The notes under the pieces: generated by a model
What the model saw: the letters and a program-made list of their open reading frames with translations, nothing else
Databases searched by the model: none
What the model was told of the DNA's origin: nothing
Made by a program: the position numbers and the translations under genes
Shown here: piece by piece, positions 52,790 to 63,465 of the stretch
How positions within the stretch are numbered: the stretch's first letter is position 1
Layout of the letters: every line of letters begins with the position of its first letter
From: Spirogloea muscicola
Taxonomy: Eukaryota > Streptophyta > Zygnematophyceae > Spirogloeales > Spirogloeaceae
DNA length: 64,000 bases
NCBI GenBank assembly: GCA_009602725.1
Contig: WELB01000236.1
Location: forward strand, 106,138-170,137
Direction of reading: 5' to 3'

Positions 52790-53914
52790 TAGCAGAGCTT
52801 GAACCCCGCCGCCGCCGCCGCCGCCGCCACCGCCGCCGCCGGCAGCTGCTGGAGCTGCAACGGCGGCGGCGGGCCAGGGCTGTGGCTGGCCTCGGGCGTT
52901 AGGCATCCGAGGTTCTGGAGCACTGCATCGAGGGGTATGCATGCGCGCTGCCATCTGTGATGCTACGTTGCAAGATGCGGCTGCAGCCACTGACGCTGGG
53001 CAGGTGAGCCGGTTGTGGTTGCTCTGCAGGTACGATGCGGAGGCAGCACACTGTGACGAGGGCGTCCGGAGCAGCGATCGCGAGCTCCTCCTGTTTCGTA
53101 GAGGCTAGTTGCCATCATCAAGGAGGCCGAGGTAGGGGTGTTTGAGGCTCGCCACATCAGCTGGCAGCCTCCTGGCATCGGAAAGAAAAGAACAAAGGCA
53201 TGTTAAGCACTTCCGACGGAACAGGATGCACTCCCACAGGCCAACCTGGTGCAGGGGATCTCGGACCCTGCAGATTGCAACTTTGGAGGGGAGCATCGGA
53301 CACGCTGCCGATCCTGGGCAAGCTCCTGCCGCGAAGAACGCAGGGTGAGCACAAACCTGCAGCCCATCTCTGCGGCCACAGCTCGACTTGCAGGGGAGCC
53401 TTCTGCTGCGGTGCGCCATGTAGAGGCTGTTTAGTCATTTGGCACCTAAAATTCACGTAATTGGATTTGCATACTTTCGATTCAGCATAAGCTTGCCACA
53501 GCCTGAGTTGCATAGCTTGACTACTGACAACCTTGGAGACCCAGAGGCTGAGGAGAGTCTGCTTAGGCGGTAGACGAGTACAAGTTGGAGATGGGCGAGG
53601 CTGAGCAGATGGTGGCAGCGCTGGAAGCTGCTGGGCGAGAGTGCATCAGGTACAGTGCGCGTGAGAGAGCTAAGGATGCCGTCATCAGCATGATGCACAG
53701 GTGGGCAGTCTGGCATCACCAAGACCCAGGGCCCAATTCTCATAGTGATTGGAGCTCGTCTGCTTTGACTGATGTACTGTGCCGTTTAACGTCTCTGTGT
53801 CAGATCTAATCTGGCCTTTGGGTTAAATGCCAACCTTGTGCAGCGAGTCTGGCATGGTAACAGGTATGTTACAAGGAATGCGCGTGCAGCGGTGGGCTGC
53901 CTGGACCTGCCTGG
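52790..53914 (+). pseudogene. RHD3: RHD3 fragment F2, left arm of the largest palindrome
   Basis: (GCC)n at 52,800-52,845, then exon 11 sense sequence, an exon 12 start at 53,031-53,100 (YDAEAAHCDEGVRSSDRELL) that jumps after CTCCTGTTTCGTA to the exon 12 end (IIKEAEVGV). Exon 13 is near 53,235-53,342, exon 14 at about 53,515-53,702 (EMGEAEQMVAALEAAGRECI) and exon 15 to 53,890. It reaches intron 15 and turns there into copy D on the other strand. About 270 bases of exon 12 are missing, at the same breakpoint as in F1. Confidence 0.85.
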
Positions 53915-53938
53915 CAAACAGGGTCCAGGCAGCCCACC
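53891..53938. repeat. Palindrome centre of the F2/D inverted RHD3 pair
   Basis: ggtgggctgcctggacc (53,891-53,907) and its complement ggtccaggcagcccacc (53,922-53,938) flank a 14-base loop. Outside this the arms stay complementary with mismatches through exon 15 (aatgcgcgtgcagc / gctgtacgcgcatt) and beyond. In copy A this point is just inside the donor of exon 15. Confidence 0.9.
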
Positions 53939-55866
53939 GCTGTACGCGCATTCCTTGTAATGGACCAAATGTATCTGTTGCCATGCCAGACTGGCTGCAC
54001 AAGGTTGGCATCCGACCTAAATGCCAAATGAAATCCATTACAGAGACGTCAAATGGCACAGTACGTCAGTGAAAGCAGACGAGCTCCAATTGCTAAGAGA
54101 ACTGGGCCCTGGGTCTTCGTGATCTCCAGACTGCCCACCTGTGCACCATGCTGATCAGGGCATCATTGGCTGCCTCCCGTGCACATTGCCTGATGCACTC
54201 CCGCCCAGCAGCTGCCATCGCTGCCATCATCTGCTCGGCCTCGTTCCTCTCCAACTTGTACCCCCTCACCACCTTCAGGAGATTCTTCTTAGCCTCTTTT
54301 CAACCGAGGTTGTCAGTAGTCAGGCTTTCAGATTCAGGATACCGTGAGCTTTTGCTGAATCTGATCATTTTTTTGAAAGTGCAAGTACATGAGTGCGGGG
54401 TGCCAAGTGTCACTAGGAGCTGCTGCTACATGGCACACCCCAGCACAAGGCGCCCTGTCAGTCGAGCTGTGGCCACAAAGATGGCTTAGAGGTTTTTTGC
54501 TCACTCTGAGTGTTTTGCAGCAGGAGCTTGCGCAGTGTCTCCGATGTACCCTCCTTGAGAAGCACTCTGCAGGGGTTCATGATTGCCTGCACCAGGTTGC
54601 CTGTGGCGGAGCAAATTCTTTTGTCAGAAGCGCTCAACATGCTATGATGCTTTTGGTTTTTGATGCCAGCCGTTGGCTGCCAGCTGATGTAGTGAGCCGC
54701 TAATACTCGCACCTCGGCCTCCTTGGCGATGGCAGCAAGGCTCTGCGAGCGCATGGCTGTTACAAGCGCGTGCAGGTCGCGCATGAGGCGCCTGCGCAGC
54801 GTTGCTGTATCCCAGCCGAATAGTCTGACATGCACATCATGCATCTTGGCGTCAAAAGTGTTCGACCGCCGCCCTCATTGCAGCGTTTGCAGCCTCGGCA
54901 AATGGCACGTCATTATCCGTGGCGAGCTGCCAGTCCAATGCTTCCTTGAAGGCAACAAGCGCAGCCGTACGGTGGTGCGCCACCGTGGCCGTGTATGCCG
55001 GCTGGACGAGCTTGCCGATCGCCAACAGGAGGAGCTTGCGCTGGCTGCTCCGGACGCCCTCGTCAAAGTACGCTGCCTCCGCATCGTAAATGCAGAGCAG
55101 CCACAAAAGGCTCAACTCCCCAGCGTTAGTAGCTGCAGGCGCACCTTGCAATGTAGCATCACTGACGACAGCATGCATGACATACCCCTGGATGCCATGC
55201 TCCAGGATTTGAGCCCGAAGCCACTTACAACCCTTGCCCTCGCAGCCTCGTCCAGGTCGCGCCACTCATGCCATCGCCTCAGCCGCCCGGACACGTTACG
55301 TCAGGTTGTCTGGCCTCTATGCCACAGCAGGCCCAGCCAGTCCCCAAAGCGGAACCCAGCGGCCATTGTGGCCGATTTTCAGGTATATCAATTTGCAAGT
55401 GATTCACTGTCACAGGGCTGCTGATTGCGGAGCTCCTGCAGCTGCTCGCGTGCAATCTCCTCACACCGCAGTGTTGCCACCATCACCTGCGTGGGAGCAG
55501 CTCAGGCGGGTCGGGAGGCTGGTCTGTCGTCCTGAATCCAGTCCAAGCCTACATACAGTATGCTCGTAAGTGTGAATACCAACATGCCGGACAATACTTT
55601 GTCGATGAAGAGAGAGTTAGCCTTAGGGGAGGAGCACGAGAGCCACCCTAGCTGTCCAACTGCACGTGCTCTTTTTGGGCGGGGAGGTCGAGATCACGGG
55701 AATGTGTGTCAAGTATTGCACCACATTTCCTGCACAACCGTTGCAATGCCGACCACGTTATGCGCTCGTGCTTGTTGTCTGCCAGCCCTCCCGGCGCAAT
55801 CGCAACCGCGCCCGCAGCTCCACCACCTGTTCCTTGAAGAGCTCCTCCTTCTCCTCGTTCTAGCTG
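53915..55866 (-). pseudogene. RHD3: RHD3/SEY1 copy D, exons 9-15
   Basis: Part of exon 9 is at 55,866-55,640 ([18 protein letters not shown]); exon 10 about 55,490-55,420 ([18 protein letters not shown]); exon 11 about 55,290-55,190; exon 12 about 55,089-54,714 ([20 protein letters not shown], then [20 protein letters not shown]); exon 13 about 54,600-54,530; exon 14 about 54,330-54,143; exon 15 about 54,030-53,935, heavily changed. It ends at the palindrome centre, so exons 16-20 are absent. Exon 12 carries a one-base frame change near 54,857. The 5' side abuts a LINE tail at about 55,862. Confidence 0.85.
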
Positions 55867-56120
55867 CAAAGTTCTCGAACTTGCCGATGCTGATACGGGA
55901 TTTCTAAGTTTGTCCATTCTTTGGGCTGGCCTTTCACAGCCACTGCTTCTAATTGGCCCTTCCTTGAATGCCCTGGAGTCCCAGTCGCTGTAGCCACTTG
56001 CATAGCTGTGGCCAGACCAAGGGATTGGACAGGGTCTGAAAGGGCCGGATGGCGCAAAAGCAGGATACAGTCTCCAAGACGTCAGCAAGTGGGTGCTCAA
56101 TAGCCTCTGGTCATTGCTGT
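55862..56120 (+). mobile_element. LINE tail fragments
   Basis: A plus-strand tail start (gctgatacgggatttctaag) followed by tttgggctggcctttcacag and ttctaattggcccttcc. A second, inverted tail-like unit is at about 56,020-56,050. No coding part remains. Confidence 0.6.
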
Positions 56121-56149
56121 AAAAATTTGGAAGAGCTGTTTCTAATGCC

Positions 56150-56720
56150 ACTCGGGGATGTTAGTGTCCCCCCTAGCCAGCTCATTACCCAGTTGACAGG
56201 ACATTTGTCGACTAGATTTGGCCTCCCTTTCGATTTCATGCGCACCGCGCGCCTTCCCCCATGCCAGCCCCCCCTTTATCGCTGCCGGCAGGGTGGTCCG
56301 CGTACATGCGCTCTTTTCCACCAGCAGCCTTGCCAACCGCGTGCCTCGCATACGCCGCCGATTGGTGGAGATGGAGGACTCAACGGAGTAAGTAGTCACG
56401 ACGTCCGCGATGATGCGGGGACCCCTTCAGGCATGATGGCGACGAGGTCAGCATCCCGTGCATGGAGACAACCTCCAGCCCCCATCTGAATGGGCATAAC
56501 GGACTTTTCCAAGGTCGGGGTTGCTTGCTCGGGTGTACATGCCATCTCCTTGCAGCGTTCCTTGGCGTTTGCCATCCACTTGCGGGCACGCCGCGCCTTG
56601 GCTGCTGCCTCCAAGTTCCTGCAGGGCGACGCTTCTCCGCCCTCTTGCTATGCTGATTTTGCACTTGCTACTTTGATATTATTGAGCGTTTACTGCAGAA
56701 GTCAAGGAGAGTAAGTGCGT
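56150..56720. mobile_element. Scrambled LINE copy L17 (both strands)
   Basis: On -, 56,480-56,390 reads HARDADLVAIMPEGV and, after one frame change, a DVVTTYSVE box, i.e. the endonuclease-like domain; 56,620-56,490 reads ARKWMANAKERCKEMACTPE. On +, 56,540-56,670 reads ISLQRSLAFAIHLRARRALA then AASKFLQGDASPP, the C-terminal module. The two parts point towards each other, so an inversion has occurred within or between copies. Confidence 0.65.
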
Positions 56721-57055
56721 ATGCACCTGCCGGCCTCAGACAATCTTCATTTCTTTGGGCTAGCCTCTCACAGCCATTGCCTGACATTGGAGAGCTGTTT
56801 CTTTCTTTGCTTAGGCCACGGTGTGTTCAGAAGAGACGGTGTGTTCAAAAGAGAAGTGCTCGCCCTTCGCCCTCGCCCTGGGAAAGGCCAGCCCAAAAAG
56901 AAGGAAGTGCGCGCCCATAGAGAAGAGGGGCTGGCAGAAGAAGTGGCACTCCCAATGGGGGCAAGGGCTGCAAAGAGCCAGCCCAAAAAGGATTGACAAA
57001 GGTTTGGAGGGGCCTACAAGCGATTAGCAGCTACAAAGGGGCCGGAAGATGCTAT
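56721..57055. other. LINE-tail debris in both orientations
   Basis: Tail units at 56,755-56,800 (+), 56,868-56,905 (-), 56,908-56,995 (-, with tggcactcccaatgggggca and caaagagccagcccaaaaag). Two near-identical 14-base units (gtgttcagaagaga / gtgttcaaaagaga) are at about 56,822 and 56,838. No gene. Confidence 0.55.
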
Positions 57056-57165
57056 GTCAGAACAGGGGGAGGATGGATCACTCAGTAGCTACGAGTGAGT
57101 AGCCTCAGATCCGACAGACTAGCTGCTGGGAAACCATCCCCCTGACGAAAGCAAGGCAGAGGCCA
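57055..57165 (-). mobile_element. LINE 3' terminus (copy L18)
   Basis: Minus-strand remnant: LSDLRLLTRSY with the stop near 57,085, and the start of the tail (gatccatcctccccctgttc when read on -). It closely resembles copy L1 at the window start. Confidence 0.7.
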
Positions 57166-57249
57166 GCCCGAAGAATGGACAATATTCAAAGAGCCAAGAA
57201 GATGCCAACTAGAGAAATGACACAGCTAGACACAAGACGACGCAACGGG

Positions 57250-57560
57250 AAGCTCAGTGACCTCTGCTAAGCAGCCGCAGGTCGGACAAGCTGGGCTCCT
57301 GGTAGCGGGTCCCCAAGCCAGAGCCAGAGGCCGCAGCAAGGGCACGACCGGCACGCAAATGCAATGCGCGAGCCATGGACCGCTGCAGCGAGACGGACAG
57401 GCGCATGCGATACACCCGTGCGAGCAACCCTGCAACATGAAAGTCCACCGGCTCCCCATGATAGCGGCGTGTGACGGCGTGGCGCGCGAGCTTGTCGAGC
57501 AGCTCGAGCCACCGATCGCTCACCGCACCGTGCGTGTCGATAGCAAGCGGGAAGAATGTA
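57250..57560 (-). mobile_element. LINE 3' end (copy L19)
   Basis: An open minus-strand frame: DRWLELLDKLARHAVTRRYH, VYRMRLSVSLQRSMARALHL then RAGRALAAASGSGLGTRYQE, ending LRLLSRGH at 57,254. It is close to copy L4. It faces copy L20 head to head. Confidence 0.85.
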
Positions 57561-57719
57561 CAAAGTTCGAAGGAGCCAAGAGAAGTGACGAAAAGCTGTC
57601 GTACATCCTCACGTCGGTGGTCAATTCGCGTTGGTGCTTACACAAGGATGCGGCGGTGGCTTCACACGTGGATCCTCGAGACAGTCATCCGTCAGCTTGG
57701 TGGCAGCAAGAGAGAAGGG

Positions 57720-58200
57720 CGCGCCCTTAGGGAAGAGGGGCTGGCCAAGCCAGCCAAAATAGAAATGGACAATATAAAAAGCAAGGCGGCCAAACACGCT
57801 GACCACCCGGCTGGAGACGAGTTCGTACCCCTGGCCGTGCATGTGCACGGGGCTCTTGGGTCCCAACGGCTCGACCTGCTAGCCAGGCTTGCGCGACGCG
57901 CTGTGTCCCGCAGGCGAGCTGAGCCGGCTGACTTCAACGCCGCTGGATCGTGGGCCCAGGTTTATCGCATGCGTCTTTCAATGTCCCTCCAGCAGTCCGT
58001 GGCCCACGCCTTGCATCTGCGTGCTGGCCGTGCTCTCGCTGCAGCCTCTGGCTTTCGTCAGGGGGATAGTTCTCCGGCAGCTTTCTGTCGGATTTGAGGC
58101 TCCTCACTCGTAGCTACTGAGTGGTTCATCCTACACCCGTCCTGACATAGCGCTCCAAGGCTCCTCCGTCATTTCGAACCTGTCAATTCTTTTCGGGCTG
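57720..58200 (+). mobile_element. LINE 3' end (copy L20)
   Basis: Plus strand: KHADHPAGDEFVPLAVHVHG, RLDLLARLARRAVSRRR, NAAGSWAQVYRMRLSMSLQQ, ALHLRAGRALAAASGFRQGD, with a one-base change before the last residues and a stop near 58,095. The tail to about 58,200 has ttttcgggctggcttttcac. Together with L4, L14 and L19 it defines the family consensus. Confidence 0.85.
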
Positions 58201-58440
58201 GCTTTTCACAGCCCTTGGCCCGATTGTGAGAGCCACTTTTTTGGGGTGAAGAGGAGTCGCGAGCTCGGGACCTCCAACAGAAGAATGGAAAGACAGAAGG
58301 GCTCGCCCATTGAGGATAGTGGCTGGAAATAGCCAGCCCAAAAAAGAATGAACAAAGGACGAGAAGGGGCCAGGGGAAAGGAAGTGCCGCTCGCTCGAAG
58401 CTCTACGAAAACAAGCACAAATAGAAACTAAGCAGCTACG
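58200..58440. other. Inverted LINE tail unit
   Basis: 58,230-58,400 carries tail-like pieces on the minus strand, including ggctggaaatagccagccca with an 8-base stem and a gctcgcccattgaggatagt stretch. No coding sequence. Confidence 0.5.
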
Positions 58441-58464
58441 GAGAAGAAAGAAGAAGAAAGCGCT

Positions 58465-59160
58465 ATGAAGCAATATCCAACTCACGAAATGTTTAGACGT
58501 CTCGTTCAGCATTATTCAGAAAACAGCATGATGTACAAGCAGGAACTAATAGAATTTACCCGCAAGCCGGACGAGTCAGTCACAGCTTGTCAATATCGGT
58601 TCCTGAAGCTAATCGAAAGGTCTCGTACTTTGATCAGCCAAAAAACTCTGGCCGTTCATTTCTTGCATGTTGTCGCAGGGAAATGGGCATATCGATAACA
58701 GACCCTACTGATGGTGCGTAGGCAGCACCTTAACAAAGAGGAGTACTTCGTGGAAGACACCTTCTGAGTTATGCTAGACAAAGAGACTGATGATTTTACA
58801 TTACAATGTGATGATCACTTTGCAGGCGCTCAAGGTACTCCAGACAAGAAGCCGACTGCTCCATTACAAGACAAGGCAGGAGGTATGAAGAAGGCCTTCA
58901 CAGCTTACCCATGTGTTGCGCGTTCAGCAGAGAATTATGTGCTCGGCCAGTCATAGAATGTCATGGGTGTGGTGAGAAGGCCATCTCAACAAGGTATGCA
59001 CGTCTTTGCATCAGACACTGCTGCTACGTGTGCATATTCTTGTAGACCTAAGCATGTAGCCAGTGTTGGAATAGATTTCCTGAAGCAGCAGTGTACATAT
59101 TGTTCTAGACCTGAGCATGTAGCCAGTGTTGGAAGTGATTTCTTGACAAGATGCCTGTAG
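58465..59160 (+). mobile_element. Retrotransposon gag-like fossil
   Basis: The plus strand reads FRRLVQHYSENSMMYKQELI, EFTRKPDESVTACQYRFLKL and TLAVHFLHVVAGKW, a pattern typical of LTR-retrotransposon gag capsid regions. About 59,030-59,150 has two copies of a short unit (CSRPEHVASVGSDFL-like). No protease, integrase or reverse transcriptase was found nearby and no terminal repeats were seen. It is broken, with a few disruptions, and the lineage (gypsy or copia) is not resolved. Confidence 0.6.
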
Positions 59161-59274
59161 CATTGAGAAACAAGATAGCTTTGAGAAGGGTGTTATCTCT
59201 CAGTAATTCGACTATTTGTCATGACTCCATATATGATCAGATGGCAAGGCAGATTGCAGACCTTGACTAAGGAG

Positions 59275-59700
59275 CTTGTTCTAGTTGCTCCTAGGACTCA
59301 TACACCTGGAGATCGAGCAGCAACAACTGGCAGAAACACAAAGGTAACACCAGCCAGTCAACAAGCAGGCCGGTATGGCGTGCCATCTGCATAACAAATG
59401 CAGATTGCCTGGCCCAAGTGCGAGGTCATCAGAGTGTCGAAAGCCAACAGTGGGGCCTAGGCACTAAATAGGGCCAAAAGCTGACAAGCCAATCAAGCCA
59501 ATGAGGCCAAACTTCCACAGAGCGGGGAGTGAAGATCTCCTGGTTCTCCCCCCGGCCCACAATGAAACCCGCCCCTTCGATTGTATCGAGGTATCCCGGC
59601 ATTTCCCTGCCCCTGGCCTCATTACCTCTTCCAAAGTAAGGTGATGGCTGTGAGAGGCCAGCCTAAAAGGAACAGTCAAGGTCTGAAAGGGCCGGAAGTT
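59275..59700 (+). repeat. Dispersed repeat R (copy 3)
   Basis: Same order as 39,430-39,850: cctaggactcatacacctgg, ggtatggcgtgcc, cacagagcggggagtgaag, cccttcgattgtatcgaggt, then a tail-like gtgatggctgtgagaggcc unit. It leads directly into RHD3 exon-9 sequence, as the other two copies do. Confidence 0.85.
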
Positions 59701-60084
59701 GTAGAAAGACACAATTACTCTTCCTGGCATCTGCAAATGGACGAATATAGAACACCTGAGAAAGCGAGCCACGCAAAGCGTTGCCTGCTCCCACCTCGCC
59801 GAGAGCAGCCCAGGTTGACCTGCGCTCCGCCAATACCCGCAGGCGGAGGTGACGGCGCCGGCCAACTTCGAGGAGGAGCTCTTCAAAGAGCTTTTCGGTG
59901 GCCGAGCTCCGGGTGTCGTTCATTCATCTGAACATGCCAGGCAGCTGGCGCGCGACCAGCGCAGAGTAGTACCAGGGTTGGCATTTGCAACAAGTGTGCA
60001 AATGAAAAAAAAATCTGGTGCAGAAGTTGCAACAGTTGCGATATTGACCTTTCCGCCCACAAGGTGCACTTTGCCGTCCAGGTC
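59700..60084 (+). pseudogene. RHD3: RHD3 fragment X3: exon 9 running into inverted exon 11
   Basis: Plus strand: acceptor-like caatacccgcag then EVTAPANFEEELFKELF. After decay it reads ARDQRRVVPGLAFATS and DLSAHK (exon 9 end, donor-like aag|gtgcac), and at about 60,078 passes into the antisense of exon 11 (gtccaggtcgcaccactcct), which opens copy E. This is the third inverted RHD3 junction. The same junction sequence is found, flipped, at 29,757-29,830. Confidence 0.85.
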
Positions 60085-62222
60085 GCACCACTCCTGCCAT
60101 GGCTGCAGCCGCAGCCGTGTAACCTCTAGGGCATAGCAGGCCCTGCTCTTTCCCTAAACAAAGAAAGTGGCCACTGTGGCGAACCTTCGTGTGATGATAT
60201 TATCCCCAATAACGAGCTGCTGATTATGGAACTCCTGCAGCTACTTGCGTGCAAACACCTCACACTGGTTTGTTACCACCATCACCTGCGTGGTACCAGC
60301 TCAGGTGGGTCAAGAGGCTGGTTTGAAGTCCTACAATCTAGTCCGAGCCTACTGACAGTATGCTCATGAGTGGACATCAACATGTCTGACAAGATCGTGC
60401 CGATGAGGAGCAGTTAGTCTTGGGGCGAGGAGCACGAGTGCCACCCTAGCTGTCCAGCTGCAAGTGCACCTTGTGGGCGGGGAGGTCAGGGTCGCACATG
60501 TGGTGCGCACATTGCACCACATTCTCTGCACACTTTTGGCGAATGCAGACCCCTGTTTGAGTTTGTGCTGGCATCCTGCCAGCCTCCCGGCACCATCGCA
60601 GTATAGAATCGCGCCCGCAATTCCACCAATTGCTCCTGGAAGAGCTCCTCCTCATCCTCGAAGTTGGCAAGCGCCGTCACCTCCACCTGCGGGCAGGGCG
60701 GGAATGCAGGTCAACCTCGGCTGCTCTGCGCTAGGTGGCAGCAGGCAAAGAATCAGGCGGAAGTGGCCCGTGCGGGGACTGCTCACGTTGAAGATGTTGC
60801 TGAGTGGCACAGCTGCATACTGCTCGGGCTTGACGACGCTGTCCCAGATCTGCGGCGTGGTAAATCGCAGCCGGCACTCAAGCAGCGCCAGAGGACAGCC
60901 ATGGGTGGCGAGCAGCGCAGGCGTGGGCAGTGCTTGCAAAAGCAGCGGCGCAGATGATGACAGGTGTCCAGGTGGCTTCTGGGGGCTGACCTTCTGAATG
61001 TCCCCACGCAGGATTGGCTCCAGCATTTCCAAGGGCGTCTGCACAGGCGGCAGGGCTGGCAGGCGTTGTCAGACACGGGCCAAGCATGCACGACAGGCAG
61101 CAACGGCACCCGCAGGGCGGGCGCAAGCAGGCGTCGGAGGCTGCAGTGTCGGTGGCACACTCTCGTCTTGTCGCGGATGGCGAAGAGCAGTGTCATCTTG
61201 CCCGGCGTGCAGAGCCGCAGCATCGCCTGCTCGATGGCGCTCGCACAAAGTCAGCGCGGCTGGCATATGTCGTGAGGACGGCAGCTGGGTGCTGCACCGG
61301 TCGCTGCAGAGCGCACCTGGAAGACGGTCTTCAGCAGGGGCCTGTTGGCGGCCTTCTCGCGTCCAATGTTATGGCACCACCTTGCTGCAGCAGCAAGAGC
61401 GGCGTGGGACTGCTAGCGTCAGCTTATTGGGATGACACTGGGCACAGAGCGGGTGCCCAGTGTCGGCTTGCAGAGACCGGAGGCCCAGACAGCACCCAAA
61501 ATGATTGGAAGACCTGAAGCACAATTGTCGGCAACACTCACATGTTGACAATGACGATGTCAGAAACGGCGACTGCAAAGAGCGCGGTCTGCTTCTCGAA
61601 CGCTTCGTCGTCCTGCAATGAGCCGGCCACGGCAATTGCGGCACCGACCGAGCGTCAGGCCCGGCCCGCCACCACCCAGCAACAGCCTCGCTCCGCAGCA
61701 GCACGGTGACCTCGCTGACGGTTGCTGGCACAACAGCAAACTGAACAGCGGTCTGCCTGGAGCGGCGCACCTCACTGCGCCCGCGCTTGTCGGTGCCTTC
61801 GATGTCGATAACGAGCGTGGGCGAGATGCCCGCCGCCAGGCCCAGCCACACGCCCAACGTCGTCGGCCTACTGTGGCCGCGAGCTGGTGCGCCGTCAGCC
61901 GGCGGTGGCGTCGGCCAGCAGCAGCTCTAGCGGCGGGGGCTCGACGAGGGGACGGGCAAGAGAAGAGGAGGAGGGCGGCGTATAGAGGTAAGGGCGCGGC
62001 GCCGGCCTGCCAGCGGAGGCGTCCATCTCGCGGAAGGACGTGCCAAACAGATGGTTGAGCAGCGTGCTCTTGCCTGCGACGCCGCAGCTCAGCCGCAGCG
62101 TCAGGCGGCGGCGGCGGCGGCGGCAGCGCGGCGGGCGCGCGCGCAGCGCACCGCTGCTTAGGGGCCCCTATGATGGCGACGACGGCGTAGTCGAGGCCGG
62201 CCTCGGGCAGCCGCGCCGCGCT
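60085..62222 (-). pseudogene. RHD3: RHD3/SEY1 copy E, GTPase half
   Basis: Exon 1 remnant at 62,222-62,150 (RLPEAGLDYAVVAIIG, then out of frame), exon 2 62,061-61,995 ([20 protein letters not shown]), exon 3 about 61,866-61,770 ([12 protein letters not shown]3 changed to DIEGTDKRGRSE), exon 4 about 61,613-61,543 (DDEAFEKQTALFAVAVSDIV), exon 5 61,381-61,318 ([20 protein letters not shown]), exon 6 near 61,226-61,161 (G4 AIRDK), exon 7 61,041-60,994, exon 8 60,849-60,787, exon 9 about 60,688-60,472 (frame lost midway), exon 10 about 60,290-60,223, and a piece of exon 11 to the inverted junction. Exons 12-20 are absent. Exon 1 stops at an N (62,224). Confidence 0.87.
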
Positions 62223-62224
62223 AN

Positions 62225-62827
62225 CGGAGCCGGGCGTGGGCCGCGGAGGGGGGGCGGGTCCTGGGGATGTGTCGGCCGCCTCGTCCACCTTGTGCGATTG
62301 GGAAGTAGATGCCTCCTTGATATTAGATAACGGGGGGCAAAAGTTGTGAAGGGGCAGCCCGAAAAAGAGAAAAGGTCAAGGTTCGAAGGGGCCGGAAGCG
62401 CCAGATTATCGAAGTGTTCGAGAGTGGTAGGTAGCTGTCACGGCTTGCCCCCATTAGAAGAAGTGGCACTCCAAAGGAGAAGAAGTGGCACTCCCAAAGG
62501 GGGCAAGGGCTGTGGCTCTCCCCATTGGGAGAGCCACTTCTTGCTTGAATCAAGGGGACTGTAGCTGTAATAGAAGTAGCTCCAAATAAGAAAGAAAGTG
62601 GCTCTCCCAAAGAGGGGGCTCAATGGGCGAGCCCTTTCTTCGAAAGAGCAGACAAGATCAGATTGACAAGGGAAACACACAGCTAAGCAACAAAGTGCTC
62701 GCCCATAGAGAAGAGTGGCTGGCAAAGCCAGCCCAAAAAGATTGGACAATATCCCAAGCTAGACAATTTTAAAAACACGACGAAAATACAGGAAGCTCAA
62801 TATACCCCATGGGTGAGCAACATCAGG
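62225..62827. other. LINE-tail debris upstream of copy E
   Basis: At least four tail units in both orientations (62,340-62,400; 62,455-62,540; 62,600-62,640; 62,695-62,770). Two tandem aagaagtggcactcc units lie at 62,456-62,490, and ctctccccattgggagagcc at 62,518-62,537 is near-palindromic. No gene. Confidence 0.55.
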
Positions 62828-63465
62828 TCTTATCCGATTTCTTTCGGCCGAATTTTGTCGAACGTCCGCTCGGGCGTCGCGCAGACCCCGACGCCATGGG
62901 CGGGGCTCCCGTATTGTAGCCAAAGGTTGTCGCCACCGATTCGTCTCAATTCAGGGTTTCCTCTTCAAATGGCGGAGGAGATGGCCATGCAGTCCGCAAG
63001 GCGGCAGGTAGCAAGCACCAGAAGTACAATACCTCACCAAAAGACATTAGCAGACCTTGTCACCGACGACTGCTGTTTCTTTGACTTCAGGCAGTCCCAA
63101 CGATTGACAGAGCAGCGCACTGATGACCGAGCCCTTGTAGCTGTAATGCACCTTACAGGAAACCGCACCTATGCACCTTACACATCGGCCGCGTTAGTTT
63201 AATGTGTTGCACTTCAAAGTCGGTACAGGGGCTGGCACCAATAAGTGGGAGGTAGATTGAATTAGCAGCTAGATCGCAGTCCCCCTGCCAATAGCCACAG
63301 ACGGCAGCCAGGGCACGACAGCCAGGGATTCCAGCACGCACGGCCAGCAGGCACGGCCCGTAAGCCGCTGGAGAGGAGGAAAGCTTGCACACGCATGACA
63401 TGAAAGGGACGCCAGAAAAATGAAAGGGAAGACAATACACTCCTCAGGCAAGAATGGGCTACACA
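62828..63465. repeat. Duplicated segment R3 (copy 2)
   Basis: Second copy of 51,180-51,825 in the same orientation, with deletions of several short stretches. Both copies adjoin a LINE tail on the left, which suggests they were moved or duplicated together with it. Confidence 0.75.

Noticed and set aside
53891-53938. Palindrome as a replication origin or transcription terminator
   Set aside because: The complementarity extends far into RHD3 exons on both sides, so an inverted gene duplication explains it.
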